Positions 36,225 to 45,227 of a stretch of 64,000 bases of DNA are shown in pieces. A program made the position numbers and the translations under genes. The stretch comes from Agrobacterium cucumeris (GTDB lineage: Bacteria; Pseudomonadota; Alphaproteobacteria; Rhizobiales; Rhizobiaceae), in contig NZ_CP080388.1 in NCBI RefSeq assembly GCF_030036535.1, forward strand, positions 1 through 64,000, written 5' to 3'. Position 1 is the stretch's first letter, and every line of letters starts with the position of its first letter. The notes beneath the pieces were generated by a model that searched no databases, was not told where the DNA came from, and worked only from the letters and a program-made list of their open reading frames with translations.

Positions 36225-37406
36225 ATGTCCTACGATCCCACCGCACTTGACGCCGCCGTGCGCGCCGTTTCCGAAGCCGCACCGGATGCGGATCAGACCG
36301 GTCAATTTCCCTGGACCGGTATTCGTGCCGTTCATCAGGCTGAGCTTCTTGAGAGCACCGTGGCCACGCGTTACGGCGGTTCGGGAGGCAACTTGAACAC
36401 CGCAGCCCATATTCTGGCGGCGCTTGGACGCGGTGACCCCTCTGTAGCGCTCATCAGCGCGATGACGATCTTCACGCATCTGGGACAGGCGGCAAAAGAC
36501 CACTGGCCGGACGGTCTCTACAGGGAACTTCTTTCCAGGGCCAAACACCAGCCATTGCTGCTCAACGCCGCGCGTGTGGAACCGGAACTGGGTTCTCCGG
36601 CGCGCGGCGGATTGCCGGCCACGCGCGCGCACCGGACGGCGAATGGCTGGTCGATCACGGGCCGCAAGCGCTTCGTGACGGGCGCGCACGGCCTCACGCA
36701 CTTCCTCGTATGGGCGCACACCGACGAGGCTCAGGCTCGGGTCGGTACGTTCGTCGTTCCAAACGGCCTGCCCGGCATCAAGATCATAGAAAACTGGAAA
36801 AGCCTTGGAATGCGGGCGACGGGTTCGCACGACGTCGAATATACCGATGTTGAAATTCCGGCGGAAAATGTGCTGGAGCTTGTTGATCCCTCGGTCGCCC
36901 AGCAGGATAATCGCGGCCATGCAGCAATGACCCTTGCGCTGACTGCAATCTATCTGGGCGCGGCTGAGGCCGCTCAGGAAGCGTTCATCCGCTTCGCGCA
37001 TGAGCGCGTGCCCGCCAATCTGGGCCGTCCGATTGCGCAGACGGAACGTTTCGTCGAGCTCTCGGGTGAGATCGACCTTCTGGTTTCCGGAGCCCGCCAG
37101 ATCATCTTTGGCGCGCTCGCAAACCATATCGGCGATGCCGAACACCTGATAAGGGCCCGGCTTCTCGCCGGCAGGCAAATCCGCGACGCTGTCCAGCTTG
37201 CTGTCCGCGGCATCGGCAATCCCGGCCTCAACGCCGATCTGGGCCTGGAGCGGCATTTCCGGGATATCCAGTCGGTTCTCGTCCATGCCCCCCAGGAGGA
37301 TACGTCCGTCGCCATTCTCGGACGTACTGCTTTTGAGCGCTGGAAAACGGGCGAGAATGACCGATCAAAACACCCAGCCAGCCTGTCAGTCCTGAAGACA
37401 GCTTAA
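36225..37406 (+). CDS. acyl-CoA-dehydrogenase-fold flavoprotein (SfnB/DszC-like monooxygenase)
   Basis: 393 residues from ATG 36225. An in-frame ATG at 36108 overlaps the previous stop but would add an Arg/Pro-rich segment running through a perfect hairpin, unlike any family member. The fold is clear: AHILAALGRGDPSVALISAMT, WSITGRKRFVTGAHGLTHFLVWA, GMRATGSHDVEYTDVEIP, and NADLGLERHFRDIQSVLVHAP at the end. SfnB/DszC relatives oxygenate sulfur compounds using reduced flavin rather than dehydrogenating acyl-CoA. It lies between a sulfonate-type monooxygenase and an FMN reductase, which supports the sulfur role. Confidence 0.85.
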   Translation: MSYDPTALDAAVRAVSEAAPDADQTGQFPWTGIRAVHQAELLESTVATRYGGSGGNLNTAAHILAALGRGDPSVALISAMTIFTHLGQAAKDHWPDGLYRELLSRAKHQPLLLNAARVEPELGSPARGGLPATRAHRTANGWSITGRKRFVTGAHGLTHFLVWAHTDEAQARVGTFVVPNGLPGIKIIENWKSLGMRATGSHDVEYTDVEIPAENVLELVDPSVAQQDNRGHAAMTLALTAIYLGAAEAAQEAFIRFAHERVPANLGRPIAQTERFVELSGEIDLLVSGARQIIFGALANHIGDAEHLIRARLLAGRQIRDAVQLAVRGIGNPGLNADLGLERHFRDIQSVLVHAPQEDTSVAILGRTAFERWKTGENDRSKHPASLSVLKTA

Positions 37407-37455
37407 GGCGCAGTAGCGCGATCCACTTCCTCATGATCATCCGAGAGAACGTCCA

Positions 37456-38016
37456 ATGAGCAACAATCTGATCGTCGGTTTCTCCGGCAATACGTCACGC
37501 CCATCAAACACGAAGCGTTTTGTTGAAAATGTCAGCGAAGCACTGGCCGGGCAACTGGGCCTGCAGCATCAGGTTTTCGACGTCGAGGATCTGGGGACAT
37601 CGTTAGGCTCGGCGCGATCCGTAACGGATCTTGATGGGAACGCACAGCGGGTTGTTCAGACGATTATCGAGGCCGAAGCTCTGGTGATCGGCTCACCAAC
37701 CTACAAGGGAAGTTATACGGGCCTCTTTAAACACGTCATCGATCTTCTCGACCCCGCCGACCTCAGAGGCAAGCCGATCATCCTGACGGCGACCGGCGGC
37801 GGAGACCAGCATTCACTTGTGGTGGAGCATCAACTCAGACCGCTATTTGCGTTTTTCGAAGCGTTCGTGACACCGACCGCAATCTACACCTCCGGCCTTG
37901 ATTTTATAGAAGGTGCGCTTTCACCGACTATAAACGCGCGGGTAAATCAGGCAATCGCAGAAGCTGTCTTGCTCGTGAAAGCACGTTATGAAAGCGTAAC
38001 AATCGCTGCGGAATAA
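37456..38016 (+). CDS. NAD(P)H-dependent FMN reductase (MsuE/SsuE type)
   Basis: 186 residues, flavodoxin-like fold: VGFSGNTSRPSNTKRFVENV near 7-26 binds FMN phosphate, ALVIGSPTYKGSYTGLFKHVIDLL near 75-98, and LTATGGGDQHSLVVEHQLRPLFAFF. It would provide reduced FMN to the two luciferase-type monooxygenases and the DszC-like enzyme upstream. It is the last gene of the block, 49 bp after the flavoprotein gene. A weak AT-rich end at 38056-38078 might help termination. Confidence 0.92.
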   Translation: MSNNLIVGFSGNTSRPSNTKRFVENVSEALAGQLGLQHQVFDVEDLGTSLGSARSVTDLDGNAQRVVQTIIEAEALVIGSPTYKGSYTGLFKHVIDLLDPADLRGKPIILTATGGGDQHSLVVEHQLRPLFAFFEAFVTPTAIYTSGLDFIEGALSPTINARVNQAIAEAVLLVKARYESVTIAAE

Positions 38017-38476
38017 CGGGATCATGTGCAGGGATAAGTATGTAATGGCTCGCTCAAAACGCCCGTTTAATTTTTTATAAGATCGGATCGGTATCGCCAG
38101 CGCCGCGTGCTCAGCGAAATGAATGGTGATCAGGTCTATGATATTGGGATCAGTGGATGCACGGTTATACGGGACAATCGAGCGGCTCCTGATGGAGAGC
38201 CGATCAAGAATGTTGGGATCCTCATTGAGTTAATGCCAAATTGGGCTGGAGTATGTTGTTGCCGATTGAACATCGATACATTTTCAACTTTGGCTTCAGC
38301 TTGGTCTCCGGTCCGAAATGAACCGGGGCACTGGGGAGAACAAACCTTCAGTTTCTTGCTCCTTATAGTAACTGCATGGCCATCTCTTTCAGCAAGCATC
38401 TCAGGCTGGCTGACCGCGAATGACGCCGACATCGATACGCGATGTCGGCCGGCTCAAATGCGGTTCGTAAACTGGA
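38017..38476. other. 460-bp gap without a supportable gene
   Basis: The stretch between the FMN reductase and the PP2C gene is AT-richer than its surroundings. Open frames exist on both strands (about 98 and 129 codons) but neither has a ribosome site, a recognisable motif or normal codon use, and the plus-strand one runs into the end of the PP2C gene. It may be a decayed gene. A T-rich run follows an imperfect AAACG/CGTTT repeat at 38057-38068. Confidence 0.5.
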
Positions 38477-39439
38477 CTACCCTTGAACCATGTTGAGGCA
38501 AATGATGGTCCTGTCATCGCTGAATTCCGCCGTTGTCGAACCTTTGACGGACGGATACTCACGCAGCTTGTGAAAATCCGCCGCTTCGACACGTGCGAAT
38601 TCCGCTTCCCATGCCGTAACATCCGTCCCCGCCGGCAGGGACAAATAGCCGTCGGAGAATATTTCAACGCTAGAGAGTCCGTCTTTGGCGATGCGGAGGT
38701 CAACCGTCCCCTCCTGCATGACGGTTCCGCCATTCACCGAGGCATAACCCAGTACATGCCCATGCCGGTTTGCGAATTGCGGCTGGACACGGATTCCACC
38801 CATCAGGAATTCCTCGACCGTTTCAATGTCGTTCTCGAGACCGCTCATGCCCGCTGCGGCAATGACGACATTTTCCGCATCCCGCGCCGTCATGATACCG
38901 TTTGCGACAGCCGAACGCAGGCCTGAGAAGATCGTCGCACGCGTGCGCGCCTCGGCCACATCACCATCACCGATGGCGGCGAGAAGCTGTTTGAACACGA
39001 ATATACGCGCCGAAGTGCTTACCGTATCGATCAGCTTCGTGTGCTGAAACAGACGGGTGCCATTGATCCTCACGCCGGAATCGCCGGCAAGCAGCAGGCG
39101 GAAGCTGTCGCCCATATCCGCCACGATCGCCAGGGTGGTCGATGGCGGATGGCCGGCATTGATACGCTGCGCCTCCTTTTTAAGAATATCGCTGATATTC
39201 TGAAAAAGCGCGAGCGCGGCGAGCGTTTCCAACCTGCCGTCAAGGCTCATCTCAGCAACGGCATTGGCGGCGGCAAGGGCTGCGATGCGGCCGGAACTAA
39301 GCCCGCTGTAACTTGCTCCGGTCGGATCGGTCGCGCCGTCGAAAACGGCCAGAACCCGTCCGGGAATGAGAAGTGCCACATCGTCCCCCGGCTTTGCGGC
39401 GTTCTTGTATTTCGATTGCGAAAAGCTCGCGATATTCAT
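38477..39439 (-). CDS. PP2C-like protein phosphatase encoded at the end of an ABC operon
   Basis: 320 residues from ATG 39439 (an upstream in-frame ATG at 39478 is less likely). The PP2C metal-binding pattern is recognisable: GDDVALL near 18-24, AVFDGATDPTG at 31-41, GDSGVRING near 119-127, FSDGYLSLP near 262 and DDRTIICL near 310. The first motif lacks the usual Arg. No membrane or sensor domain is present. It follows the fused permease gene by 81 bp on the same strand. Its target could be a phosphoprotein or, less usually, an imported phospho-compound. Confidence 0.75.
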   Translation of the reverse strand: MNIASFSQSKYKNAAKPGDDVALLIPGRVLAVFDGATDPTGASYSGLSSGRIAALAAANAVAEMSLDGRLETLAALALFQNISDILKKEAQRINAGHPPSTTLAIVADMGDSFRLLLAGDSGVRINGTRLFQHTKLIDTVSTSARIFVFKQLLAAIGDGDVAEARTRATIFSGLRSAVANGIMTARDAENVVIAAAGMSGLENDIETVEEFLMGGIRVQPQFANRHGHVLGYASVNGGTVMQEGTVDLRIAKDGLSSVEIFSDGYLSLPAGTDVTAWEAEFARVEAADFHKLREYPSVKGSTTAEFSDDRTIICLNMVQG

Positions 39440-39520
39440 CTTTCTGGTGTCCTTGCAGAGGGAGGCTGGCGGCGACACATGGATCGCCGCTGCTGCAGTT
39501 TTGAATGATATTTGATGGCT

Positions 39521-41206
39521 TCAGACGAAAGAGGCTTCCTTGTCCTCCGAAAGCCGGAAGACGACGAAGACGCAAAGTCCGGTGCTGACGAGAAGTAAGG
39601 TGGAAAGTGCCGCGGCCGTGCCGAACTCGCCGTCAATCACCTGAATATAGATCAAGACGGGCATCGTGATCGTCCGCGCCGTGTAGAGGATCAGCGTCGA
39701 GGACAATTCGTTGATGGCGGTGATGAAGCTCATTAAGGAACCGATGATGAGCCCGGGCAACATCAGCGGCACCGTCACCGATATGAACGTCTTCGCCGGC
39801 GAAGCGCCGAGATTGACCGCGGCCTCCTCGATGGACGGCTTGATCTGCCGCAGGATCGAGGTCGTGGAGCGCACGCCGTAAGGCAGGCGGCGGATGAACA
39901 CCAGCAGGATGATGATGAGTGCCGTGCCGGTAATGTCAAAAGGCGGATAACGGAACGTCGTGACATAGCCAATCGCCATGACGACGCCGGGTATCAGGTA
40001 GGGAACCATCAGCAGAAGATCGAGCGAGCCTGATACTGCATTGTCCCGCCTGACCACGATGAAAGAGAGCAGGCCGGAAACGATGGCGATCAACACCACA
40101 GCGGCAAGCGCAAAGGTGAAGCTGTTGGCAATCGCCTGCGGTGAATCGCGAAGAATGCGGGCATAGCTGTCCAACCCGAAGCCGCCTGTGAAGACGGGAC
40201 CGTTTGTTGCGAGGAACGATGTGTAGATGACCGTAAGGGACGGCAGCATGGCGACAAAGATGACCAGATAGCAGAAACCGTGCACGATGAAAGATTTCAG
40301 CGGGCGCATGGAGCGCTTCACCGGCCGATTGGTCAATGAGCTGGCATAACGGCGCTTGGCGAGAATGTGCCGCTGCAACAGAAGTGCGGCCATGGAAATG
40401 GCGATCATCACCATGGAAATCGTGACTGCCATGGTCGGTGTGCCGGCCATTTCGGAGGTATATTGCGCATAGGCGATGGTCGAGAGCGTCCTGATGCCCT
40501 TGCCGAGGATTGCCGGAGTTCCAAAGTCTGCGATGGACAATACGAAGCAGATGATCGCGCCGGTGCTGACTGCCGGAAAGACCAGCGGCAAGGTGATCTT
40601 GCGGAACCGTTGGAACGCCGTGCAGCCGAGGTTTTCCGCCGCATCCTCATAGGATTTGTTGATGGTGTTCAGCGCATTTTCCGTCATCAGGAAGATATAG
40701 GGAAAGAACTTCAGGCTGAAGACCATGACGATACCCGGTATCCCGTAAATGGTCGGCAGTGAAATGCCGGCGAAAGACAGGAGATTGGTGACCGCACCGT
40801 TGGCGCCGAACAGCATGATCCAGGCATAGGCGCCGATGAAGGGCGGCGCGCACAGAACCAGCACAGCAAAGGTGGCAATGAAGGTGCGGCCCTTGATGCG
40901 GTATCGCGAGGTGCAGAAGGCAAGCGGAATACCGAGCAGGCAGGCCCCCAACATGCCGAGCACGCCGATGACGAGCGTATTCCACAATGCCACAGTATAA
41001 AAACGCCGCGTCAGCACCTGAACATAGTTGCCGAAACCGAAAGCACCCGTCTTGGCATCGAAGAAACTGATGAAGAATACGCTGAAGATCGGCAGGATCA
41101 AAAAGATCGCCAGCATGACAACGGCAAATGCCGTCACGCTGGTCCAGAAGCCCGGCAGTCTCAGGCGGAAGCCGCCCGTGGTTACGGTTGCGGTCACATC
41201 CGTCAT
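39521..41206 (-). CDS. fused ABC permease, iron(III)/2-aminoethylphosphonate type
   Basis: 561 residues with two permease halves in tandem, about 12 helices. Each half has an EAA loop: YEDAAENLGCTAFQRFRKITLPLVFP (first, in parts) and IEEAAVNLGASPAKTFISVTVPLMLPG (second, in parts). This fused FbpB/AfuB-like form works with one binding protein and one ATPase homodimer. The gene overlaps the ATPase gene by 4 bp. The family carries ferric iron, phosphonates or sugar phosphates; the divergent ROK regulator and the phosphatase favour a sugar-type or phosphorylated substrate. Confidence 0.92.
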   Translation of the reverse strand: MTDVTATVTTGGFRLRLPGFWTSVTAFAVVMLAIFLILPIFSVFFISFFDAKTGAFGFGNYVQVLTRRFYTVALWNTLVIGVLGMLGACLLGIPLAFCTSRYRIKGRTFIATFAVLVLCAPPFIGAYAWIMLFGANGAVTNLLSFAGISLPTIYGIPGIVMVFSLKFFPYIFLMTENALNTINKSYEDAAENLGCTAFQRFRKITLPLVFPAVSTGAIICFVLSIADFGTPAILGKGIRTLSTIAYAQYTSEMAGTPTMAVTISMVMIAISMAALLLQRHILAKRRYASSLTNRPVKRSMRPLKSFIVHGFCYLVIFVAMLPSLTVIYTSFLATNGPVFTGGFGLDSYARILRDSPQAIANSFTFALAAVVLIAIVSGLLSFIVVRRDNAVSGSLDLLLMVPYLIPGVVMAIGYVTTFRYPPFDITGTALIIILLVFIRRLPYGVRSTTSILRQIKPSIEEAAVNLGASPAKTFISVTVPLMLPGLIIGSLMSFITAINELSSTLILYTARTITMPVLIYIQVIDGEFGTAAALSTLLLVSTGLCVFVVFRLSEDKEASFV

Positions 41207-42300
41207 GACAGGCGCTCCCCGGTAACGCCCTCACCAAAGAGCTTGGTATCACCCGCAGACCAGGAGAAAACCGTTTTCTGGCCGGGCTGGAGGGCGATGA
41301 TATCAGCCGACGGCTTGGTGATAGCCTCGATTTCCTCTCCCGACGACAGCACTGCGGCAACATTCATCTCGCGGCCGGTGAAGCTCACCTGTCTTATGGT
41401 GACAGGTAGTTCGATGCGGTCTCCGCCATCGGTTGCCCGCGAGCCAACGGTAATCGCTTCGGGACGGATGGCGGCAACGACCGTTCGTTGCGGCGCAATG
41501 GCATCGACCTGTGGCAGCCCCACCCTGTGCCCGGAAATGGATGTCTGGCCACCCGAACGATTCAGCGTCAGGAAGTTGTTTACCCCCACGAAGGAGGCGA
41601 CAAAACGGTTGGCGGGATTGTTATAAACGTCCCAGGGTGCGGCTGCCTGCTGGATGACGCCACCATACATCACACAGACCAGATCGGACATGGCAAGCGC
41701 CTCCTCCTGATCATGGGTCACATAAACCGTGGTAATGTTCATGGCCTGCTGAATTTCGCGCAACTCGCGCCGCAGATCGACGCGCAGTTTGGCATCGAGG
41801 TTGGATAGTGGCTCGTCCATCAACAGCACTTTTGGATTGATGACGAGCGCTCGCGCCAGACCGACGCGCTGCTGCTGACCGCCGGATAATTCATGCGGCA
41901 TGCGCTTGGCGTAGGGAGCGAGCTGCACGATATCGAGAATCTTGCCGACACGTTCACGAATCTCGGCGGAAGACGCCTTGCGCTGCTTCAAACCGAAGGC
42001 GATGTTGTCGAAGACGGAAATATGCGGAAAGACCGCATAATCCTGAAAAACCATGCCGACATCGCGCTTATGTGCGGGCACATGCTCGATCGCCTGTCTT
42101 TCGATACTGATACTGCCGCTGTCCTGCTGGTGAAACCCGGCAATCGTGCGCAGGAGGGTCGTCTTGCCGCATCCGCTCGGACCGAGAAGCGTAAAGAACG
42201 ATCCCGAGGGGATGGAGATATTGATGTCGGAAAGGGCAACGACATCCCGGTAGCTCTTTTTTATGCTGGTAATTTCCACGGCGGCCATGTGCTGCTCCAT
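41203..42300 (-). CDS. ABC transporter ATPase, FbpC/PotA type
   Basis: 365 residues from ATG 42300 (AGGA 6-7 bp upstream; a second ATG at 42288 is possible). Walker A GPSGCGKTT at 40-48, Q-loop FQDYAVFPH, signature LSGGQQQR, Walker B VLLMDEPLSNLD, H-loop VTHDQEEA. The C-terminal TOBE region (about 280-360) is present, as in spermidine/iron-type importers. It sits between the binding-protein and permease genes. Confidence 0.95.
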   Translation of the reverse strand: MEQHMAAVEITSIKKSYRDVVALSDINISIPSGSFFTLLGPSGCGKTTLLRTIAGFHQQDSGSISIERQAIEHVPAHKRDVGMVFQDYAVFPHISVFDNIAFGLKQRKASSAEIRERVGKILDIVQLAPYAKRMPHELSGGQQQRVGLARALVINPKVLLMDEPLSNLDAKLRVDLRRELREIQQAMNITTVYVTHDQEEALAMSDLVCVMYGGVIQQAAAPWDVYNNPANRFVASFVGVNNFLTLNRSGGQTSISGHRVGLPQVDAIAPQRTVVAAIRPEAITVGSRATDGGDRIELPVTIRQVSFTGREMNVAAVLSSGEEIEAITKPSADIIALQPGQKTVFSWSAGDTKLFGEGVTGERLS

Positions 42301-42401
42301 GACAGATCCTGCACGGCCGGTGACCACGCTGGACAAACGAAAAGCGAATTGTGAATGGGATAAAGGGGGACGCCGCTTCTGCGCCGTCCCCGGCAATTAT
42401 C

Positions 42402-43394
42402 TTACTGAACGTCGAGCAATGTCTCGTTCCACTTTTCCATCAGGCGCGCGCGATTGTCCGCAGCCCATTTGAAGTCGTATTTCGCGTCTGGAACATCGGA
42501 AAGCGGAACGAGTGCCGGATTGGCGGGAACATCGGTTCGAACCGAACGACGACCCGCCTTCACCACGATTTCCTGCGCTTCCCTGGAGACGATGAAATCG
42601 ATGAAGGCCCTGCCATTGCCGGCATTTGGCGCTCCCTTCACAAGCGCCATGCCGTCAGGCGCGATTGCCGTACCCTCTTTCGGATAAACGATTTCGACCG
42701 GCGCGCTGCCAAGCTTGTAGCGCAGCGCGGCATCTTCCAGCGTAATGCCAACGGCCTGTTCGCCATCGTTGACGAAACGCGGCACCGCGCCTGAAGAGGT
42801 GGAAAGAACCGAGTTGCCGAGGATGCCGGTATAAATTTCCCAGCCTTTTTCTTCGCTGTCGAAATCCTGCAATACCGTTGCCATCTGAATATAGGCCGAT
42901 CCGGACTGATCGGCGCGGGCCGACGAAATCAGGCCCTTGTATTCCGGCTTTGCGAGATCGGCCCAGGACGTCGGAACGGGAGCGCCTTTCAGGGCCTCCT
43001 TATTGACGATAAAGGCCGTGACGACAGCCGTGAAAGGCACCCAGTTCGCGCTCGGTGAGAAGGCAGGGTTGATCGACGCAGCCTCAACCGGCTTGTATGG
43101 TTCGAAAAGTTCGGCGGAGAAATCGATGACCGTCCCATCGACGCTCCAGATCACATCACCCGCCGCCTTGCCGCTCTCCGCCTTGATGCGGTTCATCAGC
43201 TCCCCGGACCCGGCTTTGACAAGCTCAACCTTGGTGCCGGTTTTCTTTTCGAACATGGGCAATAACTCGTCCATGAGCTGCTGCGGGGCAGCGGAATAGA
43301 CCACGACGGTACCTTCGGCATGAGCGAAAGCCGCGCTGGCAAGGAAAGTGGCGCCCGCAAAAAGGCGCGCGAAAATAGTGCATGATTGACGCAT
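42402..43394 (-). CDS. periplasmic iron/phosphonate-type binding protein
   Basis: 330 residues with signal peptide cut near FAHA/EG. The mature start EGTVVVYSAAPQQLMDELLPMFEKKTG and GDVIWSVDGTVIDF are typical of the FbpA/AfuA-like class (SBP_bac_6/8). The Tyr pair that binds iron in FbpA is not evident, so iron is not the likely ligand; AfuA-type proteins bind hexose phosphates. First gene of the operon binding protein-ATPase-fused permease-PP2C, divergent from a ROK regulator. Confidence 0.9.
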   Translation of the reverse strand: MRQSCTIFARLFAGATFLASAAFAHAEGTVVVYSAAPQQLMDELLPMFEKKTGTKVELVKAGSGELMNRIKAESGKAAGDVIWSVDGTVIDFSAELFEPYKPVEAASINPAFSPSANWVPFTAVVTAFIVNKEALKGAPVPTSWADLAKPEYKGLISSARADQSGSAYIQMATVLQDFDSEEKGWEIYTGILGNSVLSTSSGAVPRFVNDGEQAVGITLEDAALRYKLGSAPVEIVYPKEGTAIAPDGMALVKGAPNAGNGRAFIDFIVSREAQEIVVKAGRRSVRTDVPANPALVPLSDVPDAKYDFKWAADNRARLMEKWNETLLDVQ

Positions 43395-43492
43395 GAGGGG
43401 TCTCCGTTTTTTTGTTCCCTGACAGTCCGGCCCTGCGACATGATTTCTTTTTGGTTTTGCCTGTCGCCACCCGCTGTCTGTTATTTATTTTC

Positions 43493-43530
43493 TTTACGTA
43501 AATTAATTAGTCAAGCCGAAATTTATTTCG
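43493..43530. promoter_or_regulatory. two palindromes in the AT-rich divergent region of the ABC operon and ROK gene
   Basis: TTTACGTAAA (43493-43502) is a perfect 10-bp palindrome and CGAAAT-TT-ATTTCG (43517-43530) is a perfect 6-2-6 repeat 15 bp away. Both lie in the 291-bp divergent region, about 100 bp upstream of the binding-protein start. ROK repressors of the NagC/Mlc type bind AT-rich operators, so these are candidates. Confidence 0.45.
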
Positions 43531-43685
43531 AATATAAAAATAAAATATCCGATTGAAAAAGCACAATTCTTTATGATTTTCATTCACGGGCCTCCGATCT
43601 CTACGGCGGATTTTCCGGCAAAGCGCGGTGTACAATCGCGTAATTTTCGCTAATCATCCGGCATGATTTCTCGCGGGAGACTTTT

Positions 43686-44819
43686 TTGATCGATCTCGGC
43701 TACAACGAGCGGCGTCTGCTCGAGATTTTGCGCGGTAAGGGAGGCATGTCGCGTATCGAACTGGCGCGCGAGATGGATGTTTCCGCACCGACCCTTACTC
43801 GCCTGACCGCCAATCTTCTGGAATCCGGCCTCATCGTCGAAGCGGAGGAAGCCCGCAATGACGGTAAACGGGGCAAACCCTCCACCGCCATCGAGATCAA
43901 TCCGAACGGGCTTTTCACGCTGGGGGTCTACTTCAATCCAGACGATCTGCGTGTCTGCGTGGCCGATCTCAACGGCACGATAAGGCAGGAAATCAGGTCG
44001 GAACTGGAGGGGCACAGTTTTGAGCATATCATGGAGATGGCCGAGGCGTCCGCCCGGCAAGTGCTTGAAAAAGCGAAGATACGAAAGAAAGATGTGCTGG
44101 GCTGCGGCATCAGCTTTCCCGGCCATTTCAGGCGGGATCGCGGCCATGTCTTCCGTATCAAGCAGTTCGAAAGCTGGCGCGACATCGACGTCGACAAGGA
44201 CTTCCAGCCCTATTTCGACTTCCCGGTCTTTCACGAAAATGACGGCAATACCGTCATTCTTTCCGAGCTCTATTATGGCGCAGGCCGCAATATCCGCAAT
44301 TTCGCGATGATCTGGCTGACATATGGCATTGGTGGCGCCGTGGTGGTGCAGCGTCATCTCTATCGCGGCACCAATGGCAATGCCGGCGAGTTCGGCGGAC
44401 TGTTTCCAAAATCCCATCCCCGCCCCTCGGGACAGGACCTGTGCGACACTCTGGCTGCTCAGGGCATCGGCATTCGACGCCTGAAAGACATTGACGAAAG
44501 TTATGCCGACCATCCTGCCGTGGCATCCTGGCTGGAACGGGCAACGGATCAGCTTCGCCTTCTTTCATTGACGGTCGCCCGCACGATGGATCCGGCAGCC
44601 ATTATTTTCGGTGGATCGCTGCCGGACTGGATTCTCGAACATATCGTGCGGCGTATCGGTTCGCTGGACATACTCGGCGAAGATTTTTTCGTCGAGCCGC
44701 CGGAAATACGCAAATCAATCATGAGCGACTCGCCTCATCTCGGCGCCGCCAGCATACCGATCTACCGCGCCATCACGCCCAGCTATTATTCCGGGCGGGC
44801 GCTGAAAGGCTGGGCATGA
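43686..44819 (+). CDS. ROK-family transcriptional regulator lacking the zinc motif
   Basis: 377 residues from TTG 43686, with GGGAG about 8 bp upstream. An N-terminal winged HTH (GGMSRIELAREMDVSAPTLTR, about 19-40, in parts) is followed by a ROK domain: ENDGNTVILSELYYG near 180, YGIGGAVVVQRHLYRGTNGNAGEFGG near 215-240. The CxCGxxGC zinc-binding motif of most ROK proteins is absent; the position reads SHPRPSGQDLCD. It is divergent from the ABC operon and probably represses it in the absence of the sugar-like inducer. Confidence 0.9.
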   Translation: MIDLGYNERRLLEILRGKGGMSRIELAREMDVSAPTLTRLTANLLESGLIVEAEEARNDGKRGKPSTAIEINPNGLFTLGVYFNPDDLRVCVADLNGTIRQEIRSELEGHSFEHIMEMAEASARQVLEKAKIRKKDVLGCGISFPGHFRRDRGHVFRIKQFESWRDIDVDKDFQPYFDFPVFHENDGNTVILSELYYGAGRNIRNFAMIWLTYGIGGAVVVQRHLYRGTNGNAGEFGGLFPKSHPRPSGQDLCDTLAAQGIGIRRLKDIDESYADHPAVASWLERATDQLRLLSLTVARTMDPAAIIFGGSLPDWILEHIVRRIGSLDILGEDFFVEPPEIRKSIMSDSPHLGAASIPIYRAITPSYYSGRALKGWA

Positions 44820-45227
44820 CACGCCATGGCCACCAGAGCGTTTTCCTCTATTGGTCTGCGTGTTGATGACAGGGGGCGCCGTTACCTGGATATACGCCGC
44901 CGGAATTCCTCCGTACCCGCTGATTGTCAGGCACGGCCAGGTTCATATCGACGGGCTGCCCGGCGAGGAAAAGATGGACGATCCCGCCGATTTTCCCGAC
45001 CGGTGGTCGATGGGAGCATATGATGCATCTCTCCATGCCGGCGAGCGTGAAGATCGACATATACCGCCATGGCGCTCGCGAGCGGATAAGACTGATCACT
45101 GAAGCGATCGAGAAGCCGCGTTAGTGCGGTTCGCGACCGCAGGCCGCGATGGAAACGCACGGTGCCACTGGCAGATAGACCGCCGATATCAAGAGGCTTG
45201 GCGTATGATGCTGCTGGCCCTGTACAT
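44820..45227. other. 408-bp gap without a supportable gene
   Basis: The gap lies between the stops of the ROK gene and the SRPBCC gene. Open frames of about 83 codons exist on both strands (for example 44851-45102 plus) but none shows a ribosome site with a family motif, and they overlap one another. GC is normal. It may be decayed coding sequence or downstream UTRs. Confidence 0.4.
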
